A stretch of 64,000 bases of DNA from Inquilinus sp. KBS0705 (lineage in GTDB: Bacteria > Bacteroidota > Bacteroidia > Sphingobacteriales > Sphingobacteriaceae): positions 1,674,001 through 1,738,000 of the forward strand of contig VCCI02000001.1 of NCBI GenBank assembly GCA_005938025.2, given 5' to 3'. This document shows positions 26,830 to 35,988 of the stretch, piece after piece. Position numbers and translations under genes: made by a program. The first letter of the stretch is position 1. Each line of letters opens with the position of its first letter. Below the pieces are notes generated by a model that worked only from the letters and a program-made list of their open reading frames with translations, was not told where the DNA came from and searched no databases.

Positions 26830-28146
26830 ATGGTGTGGGCAGAAAAGTTTAAGCTTAAAAAGTTATTGGTACGATCGGTTGTTGACGCGGGGTTTAATAC
26901 CCCCAAAGAGATACAGTTGAAAACGCTGGGCCGCATTACCGGCGGGCAGGATGTTATTGGCATTGGCCCCGAAGGCTGCGGTAAAACCACCACATACGTG
27001 ATAAGCACCATTAACCGTTTTAACCACAATGCCGAAGGTGTGCCCCGTGTACTTATATTAGCCCCCGACCAGGAAAAGATATTTGAGATAGTGGCCCAGT
27101 TTGACAGGCTGAACCAAAATAAATCGTTAACCATAGTTACCCTGCATGCCGGTACAGGTACCGAACAGCAAATGGACGAATTGGCCGATGGTGCCGATAT
27201 TGTTATTGCCACGCCCGACCGTGCACGAGCCATTTACCTTAAATTGGGTTTAAACCTGAACAAGGTTGAATTGTTGGTTATTGACGATGCCCACCAGATA
27301 GTAAAAAAAGGCCTGCAATTACCTGTAGTGGAGTTAGCCAATAGCATTGGCAAAGCCCAGCACCTTGTTTTTAGCGAGGTTTTGCATGATAAGTTAGAAA
27401 AGATGATAGCCCCGTTTATGCACTTGCCTACTACAATTGAGGTAGAGGAACTGGCTGACGCGCAATTACCTATGCACCCGCAGATGCTGTACCATGTGCC
27501 CAACTTTGGCACTAAGCTTAACCTGCTGAATTTGTTTTTGTATGACGAAGAACTGTTTACCAAAGCTGTAGTTTTTGCCAATACCCGCCAAACTGCCGAA
27601 ACGGTTTACAAGAGCCTGAGTAACCGCATGGGCGGTGCCGTAGCCATATTAAACCCTACCGACTATGAGTATAACCTGGTAAAGGATATTAGTGAGTTTA
27701 AAACGAATGATAAGCTGCGTGTGCTGATAGTGGCAAATGAAAATACCGAAAGCATCGACCTTAACAATATTCCGTTTATTATACATTTGGATGTGCCTGC
27801 CGATAAGGCGGTGTATATTGAGCATGTGAGCAACCATGATGCCACTGCGGATGATGAAACCCTTGCCCTAACGTTTATTACCGACCTGGAACTGGACCAG
27901 GTAGTGAAGATTGAGCATAACACCGGCCAAAAAATGCAGCGTGCCGAATTACCCGCCGAACTGGTGATAGAAAAGGAACGCAAGCAAAAAGAAGCCGAAA
28001 AAGAAGCTGCCAAAAAACCCGCCAAACCCGACCCAAACAAATACGAACCAGGCGCAGCCTTCCACGAAAAGAAACCCGAAAATTCAAAAACGTATAATTT
28101 CAGCTCGGGCTATAAGGCAAAGTTGAATAATAAGAAGAAGCATTAA
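26830..28146 (+). CDS. Degenerate DEAD-box helicase-like protein
   Basis: 438 residues from ATG 26830 (MVWAEKFKLKKLLVRSVVD). Recognisable in order: Q-motif-like GFNTPKEIQ, Walker A GPEGCGKTT, motif Ib-like IATPDRA and Walker B VIDDAHQ. Motif III, normally SAT, is SEV, and the motif VI region, normally HRxGRxxR, is EHVSNHDATADD, without either arginine finger. The C-terminus is a highly charged tail (KERKQKEAEKEAAKKPAKPD) like those of RNA-binding RhlE-type proteins. It may bind ATP and RNA but is unlikely to be a normal helicase. Confidence 0.85.
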   Translation: MVWAEKFKLKKLLVRSVVDAGFNTPKEIQLKTLGRITGGQDVIGIGPEGCGKTTTYVISTINRFNHNAEGVPRVLILAPDQEKIFEIVAQFDRLNQNKSLTIVTLHAGTGTEQQMDELADGADIVIATPDRARAIYLKLGLNLNKVELLVIDDAHQIVKKGLQLPVVELANSIGKAQHLVFSEVLHDKLEKMIAPFMHLPTTIEVEELADAQLPMHPQMLYHVPNFGTKLNLLNLFLYDEELFTKAVVFANTRQTAETVYKSLSNRMGGAVAILNPTDYEYNLVKDISEFKTNDKLRVLIVANENTESIDLNNIPFIIHLDVPADKAVYIEHVSNHDATADDETLALTFITDLELDQVVKIEHNTGQKMQRAELPAELVIEKERKQKEAEKEAAKKPAKPDPNKYEPGAAFHEKKPENSKTYNFSSGYKAKLNNKKKH

Positions 28147-28150
28147 AAAT

Positions 28151-28214
28151 GTAGAGACACGATACTTCGTGTCTTAGAGAAGCGGTCGGAGACGCGAAGT
28201 ATCGCGCCTCTACA
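28151..28214. repeat. Pair of inverted dyad repeats (GAGACACGA type)
   Basis: GTAGAGACACGATACTTCGT and following GTCT (28151-28174) contains its own 8-bp stem AGACACGA/TCGTGTCT. An imperfect inverted copy, AGACGCGAAGTATCGCGCCT then CTAC, occupies 28190-28214. The unit recurs at 28511-28534, 28665-28688 and, inverted, at 28746-28769. The first pair lies immediately after the stop of the DEAD-like gene and may terminate its transcript. Confidence 0.85.
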
Positions 28215-28224
28215 GAGAAAGAAC

Positions 28225-28387
28225 TGTCATCCCGAGCGAGCGCAGCGACGAGGGATCTTGTTAGACAAGACACTTTTTTTAATTGTCATCTCGAGCGGGC
28301 GACAGCGACGAGAGATCTTGTTCGATAAGAAGGTCGGCGACTGTGCATGGCGAACAAGATATCTCCTCGTACCTCGTTCGATATGAC
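28225..28387. repeat. Three copies of a CGAG-rich dispersed repeat
   Basis: TGTCATCCCGAGCGAGCGCA with following GCGACGAGGGATCTTGTT (28225-28262) is repeated at 28284-28322 with changes (TGTCATCTCGAGCGGGCGAC then AGCGACGAGAGATCTTGTT), and again inverted and more diverged at 28352-28387. Such sequences are known as abundant intergenic repeats in Bacteroidota genomes. Confidence 0.8.
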
Positions 28388-28407
28388 ATGATGTGTTTTC
28401 ACCGTTG

Positions 28408-28717
28408 TTCCGCCTTTGTTGGTGTTGTCACCAACAAGCCGCCATGCATTCATACACCAATGTTACCTGTCTTAAATGTTGTTGGTGACAACACCAACAA
28501 CGGCACTAATGTAGAGACACGATACTTCGTGTCTTAAACAAGGCACAATGGTGCCTACCTATTCCGCCCTTGTTGGTGTTGTCACCAACAAGCCGCCATG
28601 CATTCATACACCGATGTTACCTGTACTAAATGTTGTTGGTGACAACACCAACAACGGCGCTAATGTAAAGACACGATACTTCGTGTCTTAAACCAGGCAC
28701 AATGGCGCCTACCTATT
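28408..28717. repeat. 154-bp tandem duplication carrying four TTGTTGGTG palindromes
   Basis: Copy 1 is 28408-28561 and copy 2 is 28562-28717, with a handful of substitutions. Each copy has the hairpin TTGTTGGTGTTGTCACCAAC plus AA (28416-28437 and 28570-28591), then the exact reverse complement of that hairpin (28479-28500 and 28633-28654), then a GAGACACGA dyad (28511-28534 and 28665-28688). All three markers are spaced exactly 154 bp apart between copies. Together with the preceding repeats it fills the 630-bp gap 28147-28776; I see no gene there. Confidence 0.9.
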
Positions 28718-28745
28718 TTAAATGCAGGGTTCCAGACGCGAAGAG

Positions 28746-28769
28746 AGACGCGAAGTATCCCGCCTCTAC
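28746..28769. repeat. Last dyad of the repeat block
   Basis: AGACGCGAAGTATCCCGCCT then CTAC is an inverted copy of the unit at 28151-28174 and lies 7 nt past the stop of the VF530 gene read on the minus strand, so it may end the hexuronate operon transcript. Confidence 0.7.
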
Positions 28770-28776
28770 AGAACCC

Positions 28777-29004
28777 CTATTCCGGCATTTCCTTATAAAA
28801 CTCGATATACATATCCTCTACCTTTTTGCGCGCCCAGGGTGTTTTGCGCAAAAATTTAAGACTGGAGTTGATGCTGGGGTTATCTAAAAAGCAATTGATG
28901 CGTATGCGGTAGCCCATTTCGGCCCAGCCCAAATGGGCTACTAAGGCGGTTAATATGGCTTGTAAAGTTTTACCGTGTAGTGGGTCTTTGGGTGCTTGCT
29001 CCAT
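28777..29004 (-). CDS. VF530 family (DUF2132) small protein
   Basis: 75 residues: [54 protein letters not shown]. This matches VF530/DUF2132, a small alpha-helical family with a solved structure and suggested DNA binding but no established function. It begins 1 nt after the stop of the exuT-like gene, making it the tail of the hexuronate operon. Confidence 0.92.
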   Translation of the reverse strand: MEQAPKDPLHGKTLQAILTALVAHLGWAEMGYRIRINCFLDNPSINSSLKFLRKTPWARKKVEDMYIEFYKEMPE

Positions 29005-29005
29005 T

Positions 29006-30301
29006 TTACAAATTTACGGGTTTCATTTTTGGTGTAAGCAAATGCATTATAAACCATGCTACCAAATAAGCCGATGCACATACCGAAAAGATGATGTTGT
29101 ATCCACCGGTCAGGTCGCCGGCCTCTTTATAGCGTTCTAAAATAAAGCCTATCAATATCGGGAAGAATATACCGCCCGTTGCCCCGGCCATACTGCCTAT
29201 GCCCACTACAGAGCTTACAGCGCGCTTAGGGAACATATCTGATGCGGTGGTGAAGATATTGGCGCTCCAGGCCTGATGTGCCGCTGTAGCCAGGCTAATA
29301 AGCCCTACAGCCTGCCAAATATTGGTGGCAAACCTGGCCGCGAATATGGGCAGCACACAAAGCGCAAACATGAGCATGGCCGTTTTGCGCGCCCTGAATA
29401 TAGGCATGCCCCTTTTGATGAACCAGGACGATAAATAACCGCCGCCTATACTGCCTATTGTGGTGGCGGTGTAAACCAGCACCAATGGCAGACTGGGCTT
29501 TTTAAGATCGAGGTTAAAGGTGCTGGAGAAGTATGATGGCAGCCAAAACAGGAAGAAATACCATATAGGGTCGGTTAAAAACTTACCCACCACAAAGGCC
29601 CATGTTTGGCGTATACCAAACAATTGCACCCATTTTATTTTTTGCGGGTTAAAACCATCGGTAGCGGGGGCTTCCTCAACATCGCTGTGTATATATTCAA
29701 GTTCGGCAGGGCTAATTTTTTTATGCTTTGAGGGCACTTCGTATATCAGCCACCAAAATATCAACCATATAAAACCAATGGCACCGGTAATAATAAAAGC
29801 CATTTGCCAGCCATAAACGCCCAATATCCAGGGTACAATTACAGGGGCCAGCACGGCACCTATGTTAGCGCCCGAATTAAATATGCCCGTAGCAAAAGCC
29901 CGCTCGCGCTTAGGGAACCACTCGGCCACTGTTTTTATGGCCGCCGGAAAGTTGCCCGCCTCGCCCAGGCCCAGGGCGGCACGCACAAATACAAAACCCA
30001 TGGTAGACCGTACAACTGCATGCAGCATGGCGGCAACGCTCCATACAATAAGCGATATGGTATAGCCCAGCTTAGTGCCAATTTTATCTATAATACCGCC
30101 AAAAAACAACAAGCCAAAAGCGTAAGCTGCCGAAAAAGCCATCACAATGTGGCTATAGTCGTTTTCGTCCCAACTAAACTCTTTCTCGAGCGTAGGCTTT
30201 AGCAGGCCAATAACCTGCCTGTCGAGATAGTTGATAGATGTGGCGAAGAACAGTAATATCACTACGCCCCAGCGGTAGTTTTTGGCGTTTATGTTTTTCA
30301 T
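29006..30301 (-). CDS. MFS hexuronate transporter (ExuT/anion:cation symporter family)
   Basis: 431 residues and about twelve helices. [20 protein letters not shown] at the N-terminus, [20 protein letters not shown] and [19 protein letters not shown] are standard in ExuT-type galacturonate/glucuronate carriers. It is preceded directly by eda (1 nt gap) and kdgK, giving a kdgK-eda-exuT arrangement. Uptake of uronic acids released from pectin or glucuronan is the likely role. Confidence 0.92.
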   Translation of the reverse strand: MKNINAKNYRWGVVILLFFATSINYLDRQVIGLLKPTLEKEFSWDENDYSHIVMAFSAAYAFGLLFFGGIIDKIGTKLGYTISLIVWSVAAMLHAVVRSTMGFVFVRAALGLGEAGNFPAAIKTVAEWFPKRERAFATGIFNSGANIGAVLAPVIVPWILGVYGWQMAFIITGAIGFIWLIFWWLIYEVPSKHKKISPAELEYIHSDVEEAPATDGFNPQKIKWVQLFGIRQTWAFVVGKFLTDPIWYFFLFWLPSYFSSTFNLDLKKPSLPLVLVYTATTIGSIGGGYLSSWFIKRGMPIFRARKTAMLMFALCVLPIFAARFATNIWQAVGLISLATAAHQAWSANIFTTASDMFPKRAVSSVVGIGSMAGATGGIFFPILIGFILERYKEAGDLTGGYNIIFSVCASAYLVAWFIMHLLTPKMKPVNL

Positions 30302-30961
30302 TTATTTGCTTATCTGCACCAATTCTAATGCTTTAAGGGTATCCTTATAAAGTTTGTCGTAAAGTTTTTCGTCTAACACGCTGCGGCTAATCAACTTACT
30401 GCCCATACCCACCGCGCTTACCCCCGACCGGAACCAGCGGGTGATGTTGTCAGCATCTAATTCAACCCCGCCTGTTGGGATAAATAGCTGCCCCGGGAAA
30501 ATACCCCTTATAGATGCTACATAGTCAGGCCCTAAAATATTGGCGGGGAACAGTTTAATAAGCTTTGCTTTATAGTGCTGGGCAATGTGTATTTCGGTAG
30601 GTGTCATACATCCGGGTATCCAAAGCAATTTGTAGCTGCTGGCTACCATTGCCACCTCGGTATCAACAATAGGCGATACAATAAAATCGGCCCCGGCCGC
30701 TACAAACGATTCGGCCTCGAGGCCGGTTTTTATAGTACCTATGCCCAGATAGAGGTCGGGCATTTTGCTTGCAACCGCTTTTTTTAGGATACCAAAATTC
30801 CTTAATGCCTCTTTACCCCTGTTGGTATATTCAATTACCCTTACACCTGCGCGGTAAAGCGTACGGATAACATCAAGGCTAACGTCAGCATCTTCGTAAA
30901 AAAACAAGGGCAACATGCCCTGTGCTAAAATAGCATCCGAAACAAAATCCTTATTGGTCAT
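30302..30961 (-). CDS. eda: 2-keto-3-deoxy-6-phosphogluconate / 4-hydroxy-2-oxoglutarate aldolase
   Basis: 219 residues forming a class I TIM-barrel aldolase: GVRVIEYTNRGKEAL (catalytic Glu region), GIGTIKTGLEAESFVAAGAD, the Schiff-base Lys in KLIKLFPANILGP, and PTGGVELDADN for phosphate binding. It splits KDPG to pyruvate and glyceraldehyde 3-phosphate. The start overlaps kdgK by 11 nt, which supports coupled translation. Confidence 0.94.
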   Translation of the reverse strand: MTNKDFVSDAILAQGMLPLFFYEDADVSLDVIRTLYRAGVRVIEYTNRGKEALRNFGILKKAVASKMPDLYLGIGTIKTGLEAESFVAAGADFIVSPIVDTEVAMVASSYKLLWIPGCMTPTEIHIAQHYKAKLIKLFPANILGPDYVASIRGIFPGQLFIPTGGVELDADNITRWFRSGVSAVGMGSKLISRSVLDEKLYDKLYKDTLKALELVQISK

Positions 30962-31997
30962 ACTTTATTGCGTTTTCAATTTGTTCAATAGTGTTATTTG
31001 TGGCGTCGCTGGCTATAAACAGCTTTTGGAACGCCGCGCTGGTAGCAAAATCTAATGTTTGCTGGGGCGATAATGCGTTATAAAACCCATAGATAAGGCC
31101 GGCCATAAAGCAGTCGCCGGTGCCTACCTTATCGGCTATCTGGTTGGTACAATATTCGTACGAGGTATAAAACTCGCCGTTGGTGTATAAGGCAGCGTAG
31201 TACTTTATATCTGCCGCCTCATCAAACCTAAAGGTGTTGGCCACCGCCTTGCATTTAGGGTATTGCTGTATTAACCTTTGTGATGATGACAGGGCCTCTT
31301 TCAAATAAATGCTCTTCTGCCCCGACTCGTGTATATCGCCCAAAACATCTATCCCCAACATCTGCTCGGCAGCCCATATATTGCCCATTATCAAATCACA
31401 GTACTTAACCAGCGCGGGTATAACATCCTGTGGTTGTTTACCATACTGCCATAATTTAGAGCGGTAATTCAGATCGACCGATACGGTGATACCCCTAGCC
31501 GACGCAGCCTGCAATACCTCTAAACAAACATCGGCTACCTGCTGGCTGATTGCCGGGCATATGGCGCTAAAGTGAAACCAGCTTACCCCGTCGAGTACTT
31601 TATCCCAATCTATCATACCAGGTTTAAGGTCGGCAAATGCCGAGCCCGCCCTGTCGTATACCAGCGCGTTATGCTTAAGATCTTTGCCTTTGGTAAGGTA
31701 GTACAGCCCCATACGATTGCCGTGGTAATATATGGGTTGGGTATTGATGTTCTTTTTATTTAGATAGGTTACTACCTGTTCGGTAAGGCCATTTTGGGGT
31801 AATGCTGTAAAGTACCGGGACGGCACATCCCATAGTGCAAGGGCGGTTGCCACATTCAGTTCGGCGCCGCCTACGTAAAAGGGCAAGGAGTTATTGTTAA
31901 GCCAGTTACCTTCAGCATCCGGACTGATCCTTAACAATAGTTCGCCAAAGGACAGTACAGCGCCATCTTTATGGTTCGCAGACAATAAATTACTCAT
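30951..31997 (-). CDS. kdgK: 2-keto-3-deoxygluconate kinase (PfkB family)
   Basis: 348 residues from ATG 31997; a GTG two codons upstream is possible. PfkB signatures are GGAELNVATALALW near the N-terminus and DKVGTGDCFMAGLIYGF at the C-terminus with catalytic Asp in GTGD. The product phosphorylates KDG to KDPG, the substrate of the next gene. The gap upstream (31998-32384) holds a perfect 16-bp palindrome, a possible operator. Confidence 0.92.
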   Translation of the reverse strand: MSNLLSANHKDGAVLSFGELLLRISPDAEGNWLNNNSLPFYVGGAELNVATALALWDVPSRYFTALPQNGLTEQVVTYLNKKNINTQPIYYHGNRMGLYYLTKGKDLKHNALVYDRAGSAFADLKPGMIDWDKVLDGVSWFHFSAICPAISQQVADVCLEVLQAASARGITVSVDLNYRSKLWQYGKQPQDVIPALVKYCDLIMGNIWAAEQMLGIDVLGDIHESGQKSIYLKEALSSSQRLIQQYPKCKAVANTFRFDEAADIKYYAALYTNGEFYTSYEYCTNQIADKVGTGDCFMAGLIYGFYNALSPQQTLDFATSAAFQKLFIASDATNNTIEQIENAIKYDQ

Positions 31998-32066
31998 TAG
32001 CACAAGTCGGGATGTTTAACTTAGGTTTCTGATGGTTGAAAATATGCATTATACACCATAAACCCT

Positions 32067-32082
32067 AAAAATTTAAATTTTT
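32067..32082. promoter_or_regulatory. Perfect 16-bp AT palindrome upstream of kdgK
   Basis: AAAAATTTAAATTTTT is fully self-complementary and lies 70 bp upstream of the kdgK ATG. It could be a regulator binding site for the hexuronate operon; AT-only palindromes also arise by chance, so the call is weak. Confidence 0.35.
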
Positions 32083-32124
32083 TCCATGATAATTAGCGTC
32101 GGTTAAAATATCCCGGAGGCAACG

Positions 32125-32277
32125 ATGTTAAATTTGGGAGAAGAAAAAATCCGGCTACAAAAATTATCGTCGACAAATAATTGCGCCTTTTTACTTGTTT
32201 ATATGCCGGATAATGTTATCTTAGTGAACAACACCAAACGAATTAAAACGAAAAAAAACGAAAAATCTCCCGCATGA
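32125..32277 (+). CDS. Possible 50-residue peptide
   Basis: An ATG at 32125 opens 50 codons to TGA at 32275-32277, preceded by GGAGG at 32114-32118. The peptide (MLNLGEEKIRLQKL ..., then a central AFLLVYMPDNVILV) ends in a lysine-rich tail. Shine-Dalgarno sites are not the norm in Bacteroidota, so the strong match may be chance. No family recognised. It lies in the otherwise empty stretch 31998-32384. Confidence 0.25.
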   Translation: MLNLGEEKIRLQKLSSTNNCAFLLVYMPDNVILVNNTKRIKTKKNEKSPA

Positions 32278-32332
32278 CAGCGAAAAAAGTGCAAAGCTTT
32301 AAATATAGATGTGGAATGGAAAAGATCAAATA

Positions 32333-32365
32333 AAAAAGAGGCTGCCTTTTGGAGCAGCCTCTTTT
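32333..32365 (-). terminator. Intrinsic terminator of the S41 peptidase gene (works in both directions)
   Basis: AAAAAGAGGCTGC (32333-32345) and GCAGCCTCTTTTT (32353-32365) form a perfect 13-bp stem with a 7-nt loop, flanked by T-runs on either strand. It begins 20 nt after the stop of the peptidase gene read on the minus strand. Confidence 0.9.
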
Positions 32366-32384
32366 TATTGAAAACCAAATTCAA

Positions 32385-34052
32385 TTATTTCACAGCTTCT
32401 AAATACGCCTGTTGCAGCTCATAATCTGGCGAGGATTGCATTCTTTTGATAGACAGACTTATCTTCTTATCCAGCTTAACCCCTTGCCCTTGCTTAAAGC
32501 TATTGTTTAATCCTACTACCTTTACGGCTGTATATGAATCTTCTATCCCACCCGGAAAATCGGTAAAAAGCATATTACCCGTTGCGCCAGCGGTTTGCCT
32601 GCCCACAACAATTGTATTTGGCCGGTTGCTTAATTCTGCCGCTACGCTTTCGGCCAGGCTTTGGGTAAATTCGTTTACCAACACTATCAATTTGCCCTTA
32701 TATAACGGTAGCTTTAGGGTATCAGGCGCAAGTGGTATTTGGTCTACTTTTGCTTTAAACATACCTGGGTAAAACAGCTCACCATCGTAGTTTACCTCGT
32801 TAGCAACACGCCTCGCTATAAGTCCCGGTAAAAAGGCCTGTACCGTTGGGAAATACGGGTAATCGCGCATTTCCCATATCATGCTTTTGGCATCTTTTAT
32901 GTCGTTATACATCTTTACAAGTGACTTATTATCAGTTATTTTACAAAAGCGCACATACCAAACACCATTGCCCATATTTACCCATAGCGGCGGATGGTTT
33001 TTACTACGGTGCTGGTATAAATCGCCATAGCTATACAAGCTAATTTGCTGGTTTATAACCATGCCATTGCGCCTTGTGCTTAGGTTGGCTGTGTTACCGG
33101 TATCTATTCTAAATAAGCTTTCACCTATGTTACGGTGCAGGCAAGCGGCATTGCTACCCGTTGTAAGCGGGGTAAGATATTTAACACAATCATCAATACT
33201 ACGGCCATTTATCGCCAGTATCTCGTCGCCGGCCCGTAAATCGTGCTTCTTCATCAATTGCTCGTATTGACTGTTACCTATAATATACTTACCATCAATA
33301 TAATACACCAAAAATGGCGGGTTTTGCTTGTGTGCCGCATCCCACTCTTTTTGCACAAAAAAGGAATGGCTATCCTTTATTTGTGCAGTAAGTTTCATAA
33401 AGGTTTGGCGGTATTCGGCAGCATCCTTATCAGCCATAAATTGTGGGATAAAATCAGTCAATACCTTATTCCAATTGGGTGCAAACTCCTTTTTATGCGG
33501 ATAAAAATAGTTGATAATGTTCCAGTATCTCACCAGTGCCAGCAGCCTGTGGGCCTCATCCGGGTAAGCTGGGTTTGCAAATGCTTCTTCGTTATGCCAT
33601 ACATAATCCAGCTTATATGGCCCCGATAGATTGCTGATATATTTACTCGAATCTGGTTGATGATAGAGGTACAAATTCATTAATTCCTGCTTCATACCGG
33701 CAGGTATGTTGTAACGTTTTATGTCTTTTTCATTAAATACCCTGTAAACCGAATCGCTGTTTAATTGAGTGATTGTATTACTAAGTTTTACTTTAGGTAT
33801 TGATGAATACCAATTGATTATAAAGCGTTTAAATTCTTCATTTGTCTCTATTTTCTTTATAGTTAATGTCGATTTTACCCATTCTTCGTCCCAATTGGGG
33901 TTACCCTTAGCTACCTGCGGATGATAATATTTTAAGAAACCCCACACCTTGGCAAAGGTGGCCAAGTTGTTAATTTGCTGTTTTGTTTGCGCCTGCAATT
34001 TGCCTGCAAGAACCATGATGACAATAACAATAAAAGCGATACGTGTTTTCAT
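32385..34052 (-). CDS. S41 family peptidase (tail-specific/tricorn-core type)
   Basis: 555 residues with signal peptide MKTRIAFIVIVIMVLAGKLQA. The N-terminal region (LATFAKVWGFLKYYHPQVAK) is common in Bacteroidota S41 proteins. A PDZ-like stretch follows (LRAGDEILAINGRS), then the catalytic core with the nucleophile Ser in VNEFTQSLAESVAAEL and the substrate-cleft loop VVGRQTAGATGNM. It is likely periplasmic. The gene stands alone with its own terminator and diverges from the LytS-like kinase gene. Confidence 0.87.
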   Translation of the reverse strand: MKTRIAFIVIVIMVLAGKLQAQTKQQINNLATFAKVWGFLKYYHPQVAKGNPNWDEEWVKSTLTIKKIETNEEFKRFIINWYSSIPKVKLSNTITQLNSDSVYRVFNEKDIKRYNIPAGMKQELMNLYLYHQPDSSKYISNLSGPYKLDYVWHNEEAFANPAYPDEAHRLLALVRYWNIINYFYPHKKEFAPNWNKVLTDFIPQFMADKDAAEYRQTFMKLTAQIKDSHSFFVQKEWDAAHKQNPPFLVYYIDGKYIIGNSQYEQLMKKHDLRAGDEILAINGRSIDDCVKYLTPLTTGSNAACLHRNIGESLFRIDTGNTANLSTRRNGMVINQQISLYSYGDLYQHRSKNHPPLWVNMGNGVWYVRFCKITDNKSLVKMYNDIKDAKSMIWEMRDYPYFPTVQAFLPGLIARRVANEVNYDGELFYPGMFKAKVDQIPLAPDTLKLPLYKGKLIVLVNEFTQSLAESVAAELSNRPNTIVVGRQTAGATGNMLFTDFPGGIEDSYTAVKVVGLNNSFKQGQGVKLDKKISLSIKRMQSSPDYELQQAYLEAVK

Positions 34053-34207
34053 ACCACAAATGTGCTAAGGCATTTACAGTAGGTTATAAACTTTTAGATG
34101 AACCCTCCTATCCTCTCGATAAATGCGGGTGATAAAAATTCAACGTGCAAAAACACCCGTTCATCGAAAAAACACATACCTTCAAAGCAGCAACCCTAAT
34201 TTTGGAT

Positions 34208-35284
34208 ATGAATTTTTCGTTCTCATCGCTCAGCTATAAACAAAAAAGCCTGGTTGCAGAAATAGCCTATTTGGTCTTTATGAGTATCCTTAGTCCGTTG
34301 GCTGTGGGTTTGCAAATATTCAGTTACTTCTCTTATACCATTGGCCTGGTTGTGCACAACATACTCGACCTACCCGTAATCATCCTTTTTTACCGCGTTT
34401 TCCTGCCCTATACAGTAGGCAAAGGCCGTTACTGGCTGTTTGTACTACTATTGCCGGTATATCTCCTTATATACGAGATAATGGGCCGGTTGGCAAGCCT
34501 TACAGAAATGGCCATGCCTTTTATTACGCAGGGCTATCGCGATAACCTCGCATCTGCCCACCCTGCCGATTTTACCTCTAATTACTTTAATCAATCAATA
34601 GGTTATACCTGCTTAGTCCTATCAACAGCCACATCCATTTATGTGATAAAGCTGCTGTTTAAAAATCAGCATAACCTGAGTACTGTAGAGACCGAGAAGT
34701 TACGATTGGAACTGGATCACCTTAAATCGCAGGTGCAGCCGCATTTCTTTTTTAACACACTAAACAATATGTATTCGCTTAGCGTACAAAAATCGCCCAA
34801 AACATCCGAGATGATAGCCGACCTAAGCGGCATTATGCGCTATGTTTTATACAATACACAGCAAGACAAAGTACCATTAGAAAAGGAAGTTAACTTTATA
34901 AAAAATTATATTCATTTGGAGAATGTACGCCATGATAATGCTGAGGCTATTGAATTTTCTGTACAAGGCAATGTAAGCAATATAAACATCGAACCTTTGT
35001 TGTTTTTACCTTTAATTGAGAATGCCTTTAAACACTCACTTCAAAAAAACCTGGTAAATAAATGGGTAAAACTAGTGCTGGTTGTTGATGAAGATGAGTT
35101 GATATTTCAAACGACCAACCCGATTGCCGACAGCAAAACTACGCAAGAACATGAAGGCGGCATAGGGCTTAAAAATGTACAAAAGCGGTTACAATTGCTT
35201 TACCCCAACAGCCACCAGTTGATTGTGCACGAGGCTAATGACGTATTTACCGTAACTTTAACTTTAGAATTAAACAAACGATGA
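34208..35284 (+). CDS. LytS/YehU-type sensor histidine kinase
   Basis: 358 residues from ATG 34208; a GTG at 34145 would extend it by 21 residues and cannot be excluded. Four hydrophobic segments (for example VFMSILSPLAVGLQIFSYF, YWLFVLLLPVYLLIYEIM) precede a short linker and the His_kinase domain: QVQPHFFFNTLNNMYSLSVQ contains the phospho-acceptor His, and LLFLPLIENAFKHSL and GGIGLKNVQKRLQLLYP form the ATP site. It overlaps the LytTR regulator by 4 nt (ATGA), forming a two-component pair. Confidence 0.92.
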   Translation: MNFSFSSLSYKQKSLVAEIAYLVFMSILSPLAVGLQIFSYFSYTIGLVVHNILDLPVIILFYRVFLPYTVGKGRYWLFVLLLPVYLLIYEIMGRLASLTEMAMPFITQGYRDNLASAHPADFTSNYFNQSIGYTCLVLSTATSIYVIKLLFKNQHNLSTVETEKLRLELDHLKSQVQPHFFFNTLNNMYSLSVQKSPKTSEMIADLSGIMRYVLYNTQQDKVPLEKEVNFIKNYIHLENVRHDNAEAIEFSVQGNVSNINIEPLLFLPLIENAFKHSLQKNLVNKWVKLVLVVDEDELIFQTTNPIADSKTTQEHEGGIGLKNVQKRLQLLYPNSHQLIVHEANDVFTVTLTLELNKR

Positions 35285-35988
35285 TAAATTGTATTGTTGT
35301 TGACGACGAACCGCTGGCAAGGCAATTATTAGAAGGTTACATTAGCCAAACACCGGGGCTTAAATGCATTGCAGTATGCCAAAGCGCTGTAGAGGCCTTT
35401 AGCATACTACATGAGCATACAATTGAGCTAATGTTTTTAGATATACAAATGCCGGGCATTACCGGTATTAGTTTTTTACGATCATTAAAAAACGCCCCAA
35501 AAGTAATTTTCACCACGGCATATGCCGATTATGCAGTTGATGCATTTGAACTGGAAGCCCTGGATTATCTGCTTAAACCCATCACATTTGAGCGCTTTAT
35601 TAAAGCTATACAAAAGGTAAACCCAAGGAAAGAAGATATCGCTGAAAGCGTACCAAGCATTGCGGACGATAACAATGGCTACATCTTTTTAAAGGTTGAC
35701 CGGCGGTTGGTAAAGATAAACCATACCGATATTATTTACATTGAGGGTTATGGCGATTACCTGAAAGTACACACAACCGACCAAACCTACGTTACCTACA
35801 TGACCTTTGCTAAGCTGGAGCAATTGTTGCCACCATCAAAATTCCTGCGTATCCATAGGTCTACCGTGGTTAATGCCGATCATATCCGCTTTGCTGAAGG
35901 GAACTTTTTAAGGGTAAAGGATCAGGATCTGGCAATCGGGCAATCATACAGGGATAAATTATTTAATAAGCTAAACCACGATGGATAA
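35281..35988 (+). CDS. LytTR-family response regulator
   Basis: 235 residues. The receiver domain has the acidic pair IVVDDEP, phospho-acceptor Asp in MFLDIQMPGITG, Thr in FTTAYADY and Lys in LLKPI. The C-terminal LytTR DNA-binding domain reads KINHTDIIYIEGYGDYLKVH, then FLRIHRSTVVN. It works with the upstream coupled kinase. The stop abuts the convergent AlkB gene. Confidence 0.95.
   Translation: MINCIVVDDEPLARQLLEGYISQTPGLKCIAVCQSAVEAFSILHEHTIELMFLDIQMPGITGISFLRSLKNAPKVIFTTAYADYAVDAFELEALDYLLKPITFERFIKAIQKVNPRKEDIAESVPSIADDNNGYIFLKVDRRLVKINHTDIIYIEGYGDYLKVHTTDQTYVTYMTFAKLEQLLPPSKFLRIHRSTVVNADHIRFAEGNFLRVKDQDLAIGQSYRDKLFNKLNHDG

Noticed and set aside
28283..28537. 84-codon open frame on the plus strand within the repeat block
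   Set aside because: It runs across three repeat families and hairpins, has no family resemblance, and exists only because the repeats happen to lack stops.
28408..28717. CRISPR array
   Set aside because: Only two 154-bp units exist, spacers are not unique, and no cas gene is near; it is a tandem duplication of palindromes.
32199..32384. 61-codon frame on the minus strand next to the S41 gene
   Set aside because: It reads through the terminator hairpin and poly-A/T tracts (Phe- and Lys-rich product), so it is noise.
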